DNA of 64,000 nt from Protopterus annectens (GCF_019279795.1 NC_056750.1:823169830-823233829), one strand, 5' to 3'. Shown: positions 1-14,453, counted from the stretch's first letter. The notes: generated from the letters alone by a model not told the origin. Translations and numbers: made by a program.

Positions 1-1388
<1,388 letters not shown>

Positions 1389-1453
1389 ATGTATAGCCCC
1401 TTGCAGCAGTCTGTGTTATTGCCACCAGCATATCTCTCAACCCCTCAAAGAAA

Positions 1454-2018
1454 GACATCTGGTTAAAGCCATACAGAAAAGTGGGGCAAAGGCCAAACAT
1501 TGACCACAACCTTCACATATTGCTGTGACATGCATGGAAAGCAGATACCATTAAAGTTTGTGCATTTGAATGCATTTTCCAAATGGTATAAGTTGTGACA
1601 TGCCAATATCTGTCATCAATCTCTAATATTAGTCTTTCATGATTTTCCACCAATTTGGTGACAAACGCAAATAAAATATGTGACAAAAATCAGGACATTC
1701 TGCAGAAATATGTAGAGATGAGAGGACATCTGGTTAAAGCCATACAGAAAAGTGGTTAAAGCCATACAGAAAAGTGGGGCAAAGGCCAAACATTGAACAC
1801 AACCTTCACATATTGCTGTGACATGCATGGAAAGCAGATACCATTAAAGGTTGTGCATTTGAATGCATTTTCCAAATGGTATGAGTTGTGACATGCCAAT
1901 ATCTGTCATCAATCTCTAATATTAGTCTTTCATGATTTTCCACCAATTTGGTGACAAACGCAAATAAAATATGTGACAAAAATCAGGACATTCTGCAGAA
2001 ATATGTAGAGATGAGAGG
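1454..2018. repeat. Two-copy tandem duplication, period about 293 bp
   Basis: The segment from GACATCTGGTTAAAGCC to GTAGAGATGAGAGG is present at 1454-1724 and again at 1725-2018, nearly identical. The second copy carries an extra internal duplication of GGTTAAAGCCATACAGAAAA. A diverged relative of its end (GGACATTCTG followed by a diverged tail) lies near 22091, so it belongs to a dispersed repeat family. Confidence 0.9.
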
Positions 2019-2701
2019 TATGGCCCCTATCTGTACCACCCTGCAGGTTACAGTCCATGTTTGGCAAGGAGTGACCTGTTACAACAACTCAAGCAATACA
2101 GAGGTCCCCAGAGTGTAGGACAGCAAACATTTCATAAAGTTGTCTACTAATTGCATAGAGCTGTTATTGCACATCAGAAGCACCTTAATGTCATGATTGT
2201 CAAGATCAATGAGAGAAATAGACTGCAGAAGGTTAAAACCCCAAAAGTCAGAAGCTTGATAAAACAAATGAACACAGTAATTAGGACTGTCCATAGAGAC
2301 CCATGCGATATAACAGAAGTAAGCAGGATATATTACTGTGCTGCTAAATTAATAACTGATAAAATTCTACCACAGGAACATACGGTAGTGAGGGAAAAGG
2401 GGGCAAAAGTGAATACCATCATGGAAATATCTAACAGAGAAAACTATAAAGCAGCTAAGACAAGAAATATCATTGTTATAAGATTATAGAAGAGGGAACA
2501 AATCAACAAAAATATTAAGAAAGATAAATGTGATAAAAGTGATCTGCAGTATTAGAACAGACCAGGATCTATTGTGCACTATTTGAGATGACAAACTAAA
2601 AATTTCAAAACTGGTGGACAGACTCAGAAGATACAAAGATAAATATAAGGGAAAACACAAAATAAGCAATTTACTGATAACCCAAAAAGTTTTATAGAGA
2701 A

Positions 2702-4307
2702 TTGGGAAATAAGATAAAAGGAATTGATAGACCGCTGAAAAAAGCGAAAGTAGATGCATTTTGGAGAAGTATCTATGAAGATCCTGTGGAACATAAAGAT
2801 GCTAAATGGATAGAAGAAATAAAAGAAAGAATAAGAAGTTTAAAGGTACAGGATATGAAATGGGATGAAATAACAACCAGAGAGACTGAAACAAAGTTGA
2901 GAAAAGCCTCTAATTTGAAAATCCCAGGCCCAGATGCAGTACCTAACTTTTGGCTTAAAGTATTAACTTCTTTACACAAGGATCTAGCCATGAGTAAGAA
3001 CTATTTATATGCACACCCCAAACAGACACCGCACTGGTTAACAACAGGAAAAACAATGCTCTTACTTAAGAGTGAACCTGCAAGCTACCCTAAAAATTAT
3101 AGGCCAATAACTTGACTTCCAACGACGTATAAACTATACACGGGGATTGACGCTGACAGAGTTTATAGTCATTTAGAAGAAAACTCAATTATGGCAGTAG
3201 AACAAAAGGGCAGTAAAAGAAAGTCATATAGAAAAAAGGATTATTTGTTGTTAAATAAAGTTATAGTGGAGAACTGTAAGAAAGGGAAGTATCTCCCACA
3301 TTCATGGATAAAAGAGTGCTTAAAAATGTATAAGGTACATCCTACACTGATTGATTACATTACAATAACCATGAAACAGTGGCAGACCACTTTGCAATTA
3401 AGCCATAATAAAAGACAGATTATTATCCCAAGGATAAAAATCCAAAGGGGGATATTCCATGGTGACTCTCTGTCACTGTTGCTATTCTGCCTTGCCATTA
3501 ATCCATTAAGCTGCTTACTTAGCAGCTTAGGCCATGGCTATAATTTGGCTTCTAGAAAACAACAAAATCTAATGACTTCACATCTTCTCTTTGTCGATGA
3601 TTTAAAATTGTATAGCTCATCAGATGAGGAATTGAAAGCACAAGCTGCAGGTTGTCAAAATTTTTCAGATGATATTGGAATGTCATTTGGTCTTGATAAA
3701 TGTGCAAAATCAACCTTTAAAAAAGGAAAATTGCAGCACCAGGAAAACATCAGTTTGGGACAAGAATATGATATAAAAGAATTTGAGCAAGAGGGGGTGT
3801 ATAAAAACTTGGGAATTGATGAAGGATCAGCAATAAAATATTAACAAATGCGAATAAAGCTTAGTAAGGAGAACTTTAGAAGACTTAAACCTGAAAACAG
3901 CTTTGATACCTAGGAAAAAAATCCAAGCTATAAATCAATTTGCTCTTCCTGTCCTAACTTATAGTTTTGGAGTGATTGACTGGCCCCAAAAAGTGTTGGA
4001 TAGACTGGATATTAAAACAAGAAGGATGCTTCATGCTCACCAGCTGATTTGTAAAAATCAGTGTATACCAAGATTATATATTCCCCATTCTGAAGGAGGG
4101 ATGGACATCCTTGAAATTGATTACATGTATAGATCTGCACTCGTGGGACTCCACACATGTCTACTGACCTCACAAGATCCAAATGCAGTGAACGTTTTGA
4201 AACATGAGGAGAATAAATCTAAGATGACATCCCTACTTAATTTAGCAGAAGCATATCAATGCCAAGCAAGAATGGAAATAAACCAGAAGTGGATAAAAAA
4301 CAGGTAG
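2702..4307 (+). pseudogene. Reverse transcriptase domain of RLE-type LINE, broken
   Basis: Would encode the RNA-dependent DNA polymerase that copies the LINE RNA at a nicked target. The IPGPDAVPNFWLK block (2702-3115) and YPKNYRPIT block match the entry to the LINE RT fold. GIFHGDSLSLLLFCLAINPL (3191-3844) is the counterpart of the GxxQGDPLSPxLF motif, with QG replaced by HG. LLFVDDLKLYS carries the catalytic FVDD box. The thumb and connector follow at 3903-4307. A stop directly after NYRPIT, and frame changes near 3116-3190 and 3845-3900, make it non-functional. Confidence 0.85.
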
Positions 4308-4521
4308 CAACTGAATGTGTTAAAAAACAGAAGAAAGAATATAAGGTGAAGGACCAGATGAGAAGGCAAGAAATGTGGAAAAAAACATAAATATAGTTGC
4401 AAGTATAGAAAACTTCTAGAAGAGCCTCATGTTGATCAAGAATGAATGCAGGAATGGTTAAGGAGAGGTGAATTTACATCAAGAATGAAAGGTTAATATT
4501 GGCAGCCCAAGATAGTGGGCT

Positions 4522-5151
4522 ATGTACACACTGGTGAAGTCCAGTGAACATGTGGGAGAAACAGACATATGTAAGTTTTGTGGAACCGAATTGGAAACAG
4601 TCATGCACCTTATTGCTGGTTGCGAGACTCTAATGGCAGAGGGACTGTATACTGAAATGCATAATAATGTGGCAAGATTGTTACACTGGAGATTGCGCAA
4701 ACATTATGGTATTGAAGTGGCTGAAAAACAATGGAAACATGAGCCACAGAGAATCATAGAAAATGATGAAGTTTACATCACATGGGATCACCCAATATCA
4801 ACAGTCCAAAAGATAGATGCTAGAAAACCAGATATAGTGGTCCAAGAAAAGAAGACAAAAGTAGCATTGATCATTGAAATCGCCACACCTAGTGACTACA
4901 GTGTCTTGCATACAGAGAGACACAAAGTCATAAAATACCTTGATCTGCAGGCAGAAATGAGAGCCATGTGGAAGAAAGATACCTAGACAGTTCCAATAGT
5001 AGTAGGAGGAACTGGTCTTATAAAAAAGAATTTACAATCATATTTAGATTTGTTACCAATTCATGTAACACCATACGAAGTGCAGAAGGAGTCATTACTG
5101 GGCACATTGCGGGTGCTGCGAAGAACACTTTTGGCTAACATCAAAGAGTGA
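4522..5151 (+). pseudogene. CCHC knuckle plus restriction-like endonuclease of the LINE
   Basis: The sequence CKFCGTELETVMHLIAGC fits a C-x2-C-x8-H-x4-C zinc knuckle. It is followed by LHWRLRKHYGIEV and then by RKPDIVVQEKKTKVALIIEI, the R-PD-(x)n-E/K core of the restriction-like endonuclease that nicks target DNA in R2/R4-type elements. One in-frame stop at 4984-4986 precedes the conserved tail VPIVVGGTGLIKKNLQSYL, which ends at 5151. The catalytic-looking residues (PD, E, K) are all present, so only the stops mark this copy as dead. Confidence 0.8.
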
Positions 5152-5231
5152 AGCAATACTAATTTCATGAACTTTAATCGTACTTTGACTCAGGAATGGG
5201 GTCCATTCCCGTCATGGTATTAGAAAACCAA

Positions 5232-7435
5232 AAGACTTGGAGAAGTTACAAAACCATGACAAATAGCATAAGCTAAGGTAATGTCACACAAAGAAACTGT
5301 CATATTAGCAAACCAAAGGACATCCTGTGTGTTGCACTTGCTGTGGGTATGATATGTCCTGCCAACTATCACGTTAGTATAAGACATGTCCCACAGTCCA
5401 CATTTGATAAGGTGTCAACCACAATCTGTGTCACCTATGTGCATGCAATATGTAGACATGTGAAGGCCCTGTGACTACCTGCTGCCCCCAATGACCCACA
5501 TGTGTCTAGGCATGAATGCTAACTGCCAGCACACATATGTAGGTACTGCATAAGGCTGTGTCAACTGTAAGTAGTGTGCAGTCTGTCATTGAGCCACAAA
5601 CAGCTGTTAGCACACTGCAATGAGACATGCAGAGGGTATGGAAGGGTGCCAAGGTCCTGGCCTCAAGCTGAATGCAGACAACAGTGTCATCATGCCATAT
5701 GGCAAGTACATGGCCCCACTATTTCCCACATCAACAACAACCCCATAAACACACGCACAGCAATGATAAACCTGGGTACTCAGCATTCTAAGAATGTTGC
5801 ATTCAAGGCAACAAGTAGTGGCAGTGGTCAGAAAAGGCTTGTATGTGGTTCACCACAGAGGTAAATGGACTGCATCCAGACAAAAAGTGGACATTACCTC
5901 TGAATAGTCCTCAGCCAGTGCAACAATACATTAGCAGCATGGCCGATCTGCTATGCACCTATGCAGACATCTGCAGAAACTGTAAAGGCTATGTTAACAC
6001 CCACAAAAGTCATCCATAACCCTCAACACCTGTTCCACACAGACAGCCTCTAATCAGTACTGCCTCAGTGGCTATCGGTCAGGTTGTCCACAGGTGTCTG
6101 TGGCATGCCTAGATGGCAACATTGTGATTAGCCTTTCAACAGCTGCCTCATATACAAGAGTATAACTCTGTGCACATTACCAGCATGACAGGCCTGAATC
6201 ACATATGACACAGCACAAAAAGCTGATGGAGAGACAGGTTTGTCAGCCAGAGGCTACCCTGTCTCATGAATGCACTTCCCAAACATGCCAAACACAGTAC
6301 CATGTAGACCCTCATCAACTGCTTTAAGGTTGAGTGGATGGGAAAAAAGAAACAAACATTTGTCCCAGGGCTCCAACATGTGTCCATCAATGTCATGGCC
6401 AACAGGTGCTGATTGATTGTTCTGAGGGTGAAATAAGGGACCCAGGTCCAGTACTCAAGTAACCTCCTCTGTAACTATGAACCTGTGATCCTAAGGAACA
6501 CCCAGGAGACATGTATCAGGATTAGCTTGCTGTGTCAAGGGGTATGCATGCAAGGTTACACTGTGTGTCCCCATCGTCACTCACACACTGTTCCACACAT
6601 ACTTTGGTGATGAAAAGGTGTCTGTGTTGCCACCCCGCCATCTTGAGCTTCTGTAATTGCAGCAGCTCACCGTGACTCTGACAAGCATACACCTGGAACA
6701 GAAACAGAATAAGGTCTGTGAGACAATAGTCAGTCAGCGGTACTAACAGCAATAAAGCATCGTGGCACAAAGGTGCATGCACTTTGATGCATACGCATGA
6801 CAGTTGGCAGCAGACAGTACCTTATAAGGCATAAGACTACTATACTACAAAATACCATTACCTGTGCTAGATTCACCCTGTGCATCAGACACATATTAGC
6901 ATGTCCCTGCATCGATGGTATGGATAACAGGGATGTGGCACAGGTATCATCACATGCACAGGGTGTGGGGTGGCATTGCCAAAGGCCTAGGCTGTAAGAT
7001 ACAGTTGACATCATGTGTGTGTGTCTGAAGGGGTGCTGGTCAGCTGAGCCATGGAGAGGAGCTGTGTGCATCTGTCGGTGACCTGCATGTTACAGTGATG
7101 TGTGAGTGTGTGCATGCACAGTCAATCCATGTGCTAGCCCTACATGAGGGTATGTTGAACAGCTATGGAAAGTACATGGCAGAATGTACAGTTGACTGTC
7201 TTCAGCCACGAACATAGAAACTGGTTCCACCAGGAGTGGCACTGGCACAACCATGCCCAAGGCCAGATCTGGTACTATCTCCTGATGGTGACCAGTGTCT
7301 GCTGGCTCTGTGCCCCTCACAGGACCACCCAGGACCAAGTGCCCATGGCCTGCCATGTTGTGGTGTGGACAGCACCCTCCCTTCATTAGTGCTGGTGGTA
7401 CTGCCACTACGGGAGTGTGAGTGTACAGGACCATG
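5232..7435. other. Unassigned accessory DNA downstream of a SANT-type gene
   Basis: No convincing protein match in any frame. On the minus strand a pyrimidine tract followed by CAG near 6695 precedes an open stretch with a Kozak-like AAGATGGCGG at about 6641. This could be another exon of the same transposon-like unit as the gene at 7436-9327, but I cannot recognise the product. The open frame 7090-7470 (minus) directly follows the stop of that gene and is probably 3' untranslated sequence. Confidence 0.4.
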
Positions 7436-8135
7436 TTAGCTGTCAGCTGATGTTGCTGACCTACGTCCACGGGTTTGACTCCCTACTCTCACCACATGTC
7501 TAAGCATAGACATTGCATGGATAAGGATTGGCAATGTCTCACCCCACCATCTATCCACTACATCAGCAAAATGATGTAAGGCATCACCAATGCCACCATG
7601 GAGGGTGTCATGCATGCCAGGCAGTGTTGCATCTATGACCCTGAGCATCCATCTGGTGTATCATTCACAATGTGCCTGTGCCTCTATGATGGACCAAAAC
7701 ATGCATCCGGTGACACATGCTGTGACATCTCTAACAGGGGCTGGATGTGCAGCAGACCTCCTTCAAGCACCCCTGTCAATCTGCCTGTGTGGGACCTCAC
7801 CAGATCTTTGGCTATGGCTAGTGCCTACAGTCTCAGATGCCATAGTCACCAGACTACCCTGTTTGATGCCACCACTCTCCGACTGCCCAATATCTGTGGC
7901 TGCTGGGGACTGGGTATGTGAGGGCATACTGTCAGTGTGCAGGGACATTGGGATGGAAGTGGGATGTCAAACAATGTGACAGTCAGCCCCCAACAACTTT
8001 AGCTGTGCCTCACAATGGCCACCATCATCATCAGTGTCCGATGAGACACTGACATCAGGTTGTGAGGGGGACACACTCCGACACCCATGGTCAACTGTGA
8101 GGGGAAGACAACATGACTACATTAATTCCTGCACA

Positions 8136-8173
<38 letters not shown>

Positions 8174-9327
8174 CACGTGAGGTGCCACAAAGGCATTATA
8201 CAGACCACACCTTCTGATTGATGTCATGCACAACACACAATCTGACCACATCAGAGACACACTCCAGACAGACCCTCAACAACATGGTGTCCAGTTAATG
8301 TTGCTAGTACTATACATCTGTGAGATACATGAGAAGTTGGAGTATGTGATAACACACATAACACACAGATCACCCATGTACACAATAGTAATGCACCCAT
8401 GTATAGCACAGTGGTTACACCTAAACCAAACTATGTGGGAATATGTTACACCTCCTGCAAATATGCTACTGTGATTACCAGTGTGATGCACTGCAGTGAA
8501 CCCCATCAAAAGTGAACATGGAACATATTGCAATATGGTTACACTTAACAGTTGTGTGCATTGCAAACTGGCAGCCCTTAACATGCCTAGGTTATAGATG
8601 ACCTATAACATGATAGTTCACACTCACCAGCTACAGGTTGATGTTCCCCAGCCACACCAGAAGTACCTATGGAGTTGTGGGGGAGAGCTGCTGTCAGCAC
8701 ACACACACACGTATGACCATGGTACAGGATAATATGTGCATTTATCAACATATACAGTACAAGCTGTGATACTACCCAAATTGCTGACATTCACAATATG
8801 TGTGCACATGTGTGCATTACAAAATCCCAACCACAGATGCAGATTGACCTGACATATATGTACAGGTATGCAGAGGCTGCCACTAGGGAATGCTACAATA
8901 TTAACATGTTGAATACTGGAGGCTTACCTGGATGGTGTGCCACCCACCTCAATGACATATGTACTGATGCTTTCCTGTGAGCTGGTGGCTGACACCAGGT
9001 TTGCTAGGAACACCTCTGTGGCTGGGAGTGGTGGTTGTGTAACAGGCCCTCTACCTGTGCCAGCACAGTTCCTGGCCACAGCTGCAGCCCTTTGCCATGC
9101 ATGGTGTATGAGATCAGTGGCATGGTGTCGGACCTGTCTGTAGCTCCTGCTCCGGTGGCCCACATTATTGACTGTTGATACCACCTCTGCCCACAGGGCA
9201 GCATGTTGTTCCAGGTTTTAGTGGCTCCTTTCCAACAGTATCCAGTGATGGAGTCACAGGGCATCAATGATTGTGGTGGTCTCGGCTTCTGAAAAGGGGG
9301 GGGGGTTGCATTTTCTGTACATCCCAC
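7436..9327 (-). pseudogene. Two-exon SANT/Myb-like DNA-binding gene (Harbinger-type accessory)
   Basis: Exon 1 runs 9327 to 8928 after a CTTTCAG acceptor, with ATG at 9322. It encodes MYRKCNPPPFSEAETTTIID, then LWAEVVSTVNNVGHRSRSYR and QVRHHATDLIHHAWQRAAA, the helical pattern of a SANT/Myb-like domain such as the proteins partnering Harbinger transposases. It ends at CAG|GTAAG (8928/8927). Exon 2 starts at 8094 after CCCCTCACAG and stays in one frame to the stop at 7436-7438. It holds an acidic SVSSDTDDDGG segment, a Ser/Pro/Gln-rich linker and a C-terminal region near 7680-7440 (MLRVIDATLPGMHDTLHGG, then VVRVGSQTRGRRS). Exon 1 has two in-frame stops and exon 2 has three internal stops. The frames do not join across the intron without a one-base indel. 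The overall build (SANT, acidic linker, helical C-terminus) fits a DNA-binding, protein-partnering factor. The family assignment is from memory of the fold and not from a search. Confidence 0.65.
8137..8176. repeat. (AC)n microsatellite in the intron of the SANT-type gene
   Basis: About 40 bp of AC with one GC interruption. In the gene's orientation it is a GT run about 40 bp upstream of the exon 2 acceptor. Confidence 0.9.
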
Positions 9328-12300
9328 CTGAAAGATATGAACAGGGGAACACATCATAGGACTGCATACACAGATCACCATTATGTACAGACCCTGCACA
9401 TCCACTATTGCTAGCACTATCTACTGCTAACTCCCACATCATACCCCCACCATTTACCAGCACAGGATGTCTGTGGGTATCAGCAACATACTGGCATTAC
9501 AGCATACGTTTCCCCCTGATCCTGATGTTTCATGCTATTTGCTGCATGTGCTATGAGGTTTTATACTACAAGTAGCTATTGCACCTATTACTTCTTGGTC
9601 ATAGGCTGTCTACATGGCCCAATGTGGTGTCAGCCTCCTACTGTATTAGTAATCACCTGGTCTGTAGGCCCACCTCTCAGGTCTCCCTGGCCTTCCCCCT
9701 TCAGATTCTGGAATATATGGCTGGACAATGTCCTACAGTTTCCCCAGCTAGTGTGCTTGATATTGGTGTCTTGGCATCGTGTAGCACCTGCCTAATGTAC
9801 ACGGATGGACAGCCATCTACAAACACCACCAAGGAACACACTGTGTAAGAGTTGGAATGACTGTAGGAACCTGTAGTCTATGCTCTCTGCCTGTCAATGG
9901 CACATATCTGTCCCCAAACAGGCTGTCAACACAATCAGTACATCTTACACATCTATATAACACACACAAACATCTGCAGTGGTCCTCAGCATACACATTC
10001 ACAAACAAAGGGGATCTCTGTGGCAAAGACACACATGAAAGCCACAGCCATAAACAGCAGATAACACACATGGCCATACACTTGTGTCCCACAGCCACAC
10101 AGGTGTCAACCCATGTCAAACATGTTAGACATAGGAGACTCCACTGGAGACACACTGGTGTGCCTCTGACCTGGCTGTGCATGTGGATGGTCACAGTTAC
10201 TTTTGGTCAGGTGAAAGATTCTGCCATACTGCATAAACACTGTCTCTCACCAATAGGTGCTGTCATGGATCTGCCACAGTACATGTTGGTGTACCTGACC
10301 TGACATGACATGTACAACCTCGGACTATATGCTGTGAGACATGAGTGTGCACACAGGTTATGTGCCCCAGCCAGGTATGTCCATAGCGTTATGCAGAATT
10401 ATCCTGTCACCAAGACAGATGCTGCAATGCAATCAGGGTGTGATTGTCCTTAACTTGTCCACATTTCTCCTGTGTTATTCCAGGGGCTCCAGTACCAGTG
10501 AGTTTGGGGTGATGTGGTAAACAGTCCATGATGCTCTGTGAGAGAAGGCCTCCATCCGTCTTCACAGGTCTTCATGCATCAGTGGTTGCCGCCAGCCCCA
10601 TAGTGACTCGATTAGTAATGCTGGTGAAGTTATCACTACCAACATACAAGTGTCAGTGCAGCTCACATTGAAGGCCATGCTGATAAATGCTAGAGGTGTA
10701 GACATGACTTTGCCCTCATTGCAACCATTCCTAACCCTGGGGCTGCAGACATCTGTGCAGTCACACAGACCATGGCTCAAATGTGCCAGCCTTTGATGGT
10801 CAACCATCCTGTCATACATGCAGAAGCCAAAGTGCAGCCAGTAATGCCATGGGACATGGGGTTTCCATATATATGAGACACATGCACACCACCATGCTGT
10901 ACAGGCAGTAACATGCACAGGGGACACTGCAGGGGCAGTTCACCAGTTCCAGCACAAACCTGTTCAAATCACAGCTAGCTATCAGCCACCACATGTTACC
11001 AGGAAGCCCATTCTGCCTATATGGACTTCATCAACTATATTCGGAGTTGGGTCTGTACCCTGATCTTGGGTCAGTTGAACGACCCTAACATACATTGTAA
11101 GATGTACCCATGCCAGCACAAAAATGGCCAGTAAGCCATCATCAGTGGATGTAGGAACACCTTGGTGTGGCCAGAGGCTACCCCCACATGAGGTGAAGCT
11201 GCACTGCAGTTGACATTACACAACACAGGTTAACACTGCCACATCCCTACAGTGTCATCCTCCATGGCAAACCAACTGTCATGTAGTCACATTTGCAGTC
11301 ACCATCTCCCACAATACCCATCCACCTAGAGCAGCCATATATACACCTTCAACATGGAATACATCCTCCTGGGTGGTATACACACCCTCACAGGCTACAA
11401 ACCATTATCAAGGACTGGCACCAATTTACACATATACACACAAGTGCCATATGTGCATTTGTACAGAAGCATGTAGTCAAGTATACCCCACAAGCCTACA
11501 TATCCTCTGTTAGGATATGTACTCCTGTCTGGTGGACATGCGCAATACATACTGTCCATAACAGGGATGATATACCGCTGTCTGAGACAAAGTAGGGGCA
11601 GGTGTCCATTTTGGAGCAATGTCTCTTTAGGGTGTACATGAGTCCTGCAAATCTGCAAACCAAACACAGAGCCTACATGTTCTACATTGACTACACACAG
11701 TCATCTCTCCTACTGCACATATGCTGCAGCTGCTCCCTTGTGGTGCTCAGGGACACCAGCTATACCACTGCTGCTGTTATTGCATACCAGATGTCTGACA
11801 GAGTCGGTGTAGGCTGCACCCACTGTGTTCCCCATGAGTACATCAGGATATCCACAGTATGTCTCCCATCTCTTACATTTGGGGAACAGGTCACCACTGC
11901 CATGTGATAGTCATCTGCCATGGGAGCCTATAACATCACATCTGCCATGGGAGCCTATAACATCACAGGATGCATCATACGTGACCCAAAGCATAACCTT
12001 GCAACACCATAAGGAACCGTATTCAAAGGAGGAATGAATACTGCCTTTGTCCCATCTGTTTCATGGACGACCACTGTCACCCCATTAGACTAAGGTGGGC
12101 CATCTCCCACTCAGTCACATGATGGACACAGCAGCCTAACTAGGCTATTCTGCAAGGCCATAGCACAGTTTCAAGTGAACCCCATTAATAAGGACATGTG
12201 CGACCTGGACACCGTCCATTATGCACACTTAGGCTTTGTCAATGAAGGGTTCATGTCTGCTACACTCAGGTGACCTCAATGACACAGTCACCAAAGCCAT

Positions 12301-13335
12301 GGATGGGGGGTGACACTGCAAAATGCCTACCTTGAGCTAGACAAACTATGTGACAGTATAGCTCATATGGCCATCATAAATATAACACTACCAAGTATGC
12401 ATCACACCATATGTTACCATAGGGGTAGCACACCAGCACACTGACATGACCCACCTATTCCACGTAGAGAAATGCACCTTATGTGGTTCACCCATAAGTA
12501 GGTGTGTAACATGTTGCTCCATGTTTGGTCCTCTTATGTGTAATGTACACACCTGAGGTGTATGTAACAGTCATTAACCTATGTCAGACCATGTCTGTGG
12601 ATGACTACATGCTGTGTGCTGTCACTGGATTCCCTACTGATATGGACATCTGCCTAGGAGGATATCACACAGATACATGACTGTTGCCAGATACATGGCC
12701 TCAGACCACATACCAGGACATGTAGTGTTAACCCCTGTGGGGAGAGTGATGTCACCACATATTATGACAGTACAGACAACAATGTAGGCACAAAATCAGT
12801 TGTGTGCTGTGGACACAAGTCTTTGCCAGCATGACATGTCAACACAATGTTGCTTCCATTGTCAGATAAACCTTCTACATGGCCCATGTCATACATAAGG
12901 GTTTGTCATCATGAGGCATGGGGTATAAACATCCCTGCATCCCCCCTAATTAGGACCATTAATGTTTATAATTCCCTGTTTCTCATTCACATCACACAGC
13001 GCATGCAGCAGCTGGGAACATCACAGAGGTTCCCCAACAGGGAATACCAGACCAGCACACATGTACCAAGCAGCAATAGGCCATAAGGCCAACCCTCTAC
13101 CCAGTTTCATACATAATCCTCATGGGTGACCTTAGTGTGGCATGCAAGGCAGTTACGGACTCCACATTGCTGTGACATGCTCCACTCTGTTAAAACACAC
13201 ACACACATGCACACACACACGCACACACTCACACACCCTCAATCTGGTGTGTGACATGAAGTGGCCTTGTTGGTAGCTCAGATGTGTGTCCCACAAAATC
13301 AGCCTGTGGTGGAATGGACACCCTATCCACATCAG
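9328..13335. other. Unassigned accessory DNA upstream of the SANT-type gene
   Basis: About 4 kb of CA/TG-rich sequence with many short open frames, the longest being 148 codons on the plus strand at 9857-10303. I recognise no transposase, RT or cellular domain in any frame. A 22-bp direct repeat (CCATGGGAGCCTATAACATC) occurs twice near 11918-11961. If the 7436-9327 gene belonged to a Harbinger-type element, its transposase would be expected here or at 5.2-7.4 kb, but it is too decayed for me to see. Confidence 0.4.
13195..13232. repeat. Imperfect (AC)n microsatellite
   Basis: ACACAC run broken by ATGC and CGC interruptions. Confidence 0.85.
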
Positions 13336-13450
13336 GCAGAGTAGCTATTTATACCTTTGCAGGTGTAGCCTGGATAGCCGGATGGTAAACTGCACATACA
13401 CCCTTGGGATAGAGCCTGTGTCCCTGTTGGACAGGGGAATCAGATGTTGC
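13336..13450 (+). pseudogene. Possible C-terminal remnant of an L2-like LINE
   Basis: The reading LDSRMVNCTYTLGIEPVSLL followed by DRG resembles the C-terminus of the L2-like LINE at 59190-59250 (LDLWMEDRRFTPGIISVSLL then DRD). About half the positions agree, including the terminal VSLLDR. Only this short stretch is recognisable, and 13451-14447 shows nothing further I can name. Confidence 0.4.
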
Positions 13451-14453
13451 CTTGCATACACATGGGCTAACATCTGGCTTAGGCATATGACTGCTCAGGG
13501 CCCATAGCTTAGTAATGTGATATGGCACTAGGACTAGAAGATATGGCCTGAGTGGTGTGACATACTGTGTTATGTGTTCACACCCATCAATGTCATCGAC
13601 TGCTGGGTGTCCCCTATGGGCAGCATGTTAGTACCATGTCAACCAGCCTGCATCCAAAAAAATAGGTGAGTGGTAGTACAAGTGCATGTGGACATTCCAG
13701 CAACATCTGTGCTACACAATAACTGAGAGCAGTGTATATGTGGTGTAATGTGTCCTCCTCGTAGCTGTCTGACATCTGCAGTACCCGGATGTTTGCAGAA
13801 TGTGTACATGTGCCTCATAGATGTAGACCCCCTGACACACAAATGTGTATTTCCAGACACCAGTTGGACAATATGTGATGGCTGTCCCCAGAGCTCGGGG
13901 AATGTGTCTGTGACATGCCAGACCCCCTGGGAACACAGTAATGGTAGATCAGACGGGATCGGCCTACCCAAACGTGCTATGGTGTAGAAGTTTGTCAAAG
14001 TGTATTGGTTTGTCATGAACAAAACATTTCAACGTTAGTGATAACAATATGCATGGGTGTTCCAATTAACCCAGAACAATAGAATTGAAAAAATTGCATA
14101 TTAAACAGAACACATGCATAAATGGAATAACAGTCATTATTGTAACAGCATGCCAGTAACAGTTATGGCAACAGGCCACCAACAGTGGAATTTGAACAAG
14201 GTATGTTAGTATGCAACCATTAAAATATGTGAACAATAATGCAACACAAGTCCCAACATTAGGTTTTAAAAACAACATACCCATAGTATATGAATAATAA
14301 TTAGTGATGCAGATAAGGGGTGGGGGGGGGCGAGAAAAACAGTCCATTAACAACTGTATAGGCTATATTTTTTCACAACAGTACTGCTCAATACTCTACA
14401 GGTCTGCCCTTACTTTACATCTATAGCTTCTGTAACACATACATACCTGTTAA

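Larger units (their letters stand above)
2190..5231 (+). mobile_element. Decayed LINE with restriction-like endonuclease (R2/R4/NeSL-type)
   Basis: A 5'-truncated non-LTR retrotransposon. In order it has an N-terminal basic region (from about 2190), a linker with an RLRRYKDKYKGKHKISNLL-like stretch near 2620-2670, the reverse transcriptase (2702-4307), a CCHC knuckle and restriction-like endonuclease (4522-4986), and a C-terminal VPIVVGG...LLGTLRVLRRTL tail ending at the stop at 5149-5151. Several stops and frameshifts separate the blocks. The endonuclease layout (C-terminal, after RT) is characteristic of RLE-type LINEs and excludes the APE-type L1/L2/CR1 groups. The exact clade is uncertain. 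A related copy of the N-terminal region lies at 57250-58656. Confidence 0.85.

Noticed and set aside
9857-10303. 148-codon plus-strand ORF
   Set aside because: No domain recognised, and the histidine/threonine/cysteine-rich composition follows the CA-rich DNA.
10562-10927. Possible Harbinger transposase (GLCDCTDVC resembling a DCTHV motif, minus strand)
   Set aside because: Only the few residues around DCT agree. The following positions do not match the expected RNRKGxHSxNVQ and WPGSxHD blocks in any frame.
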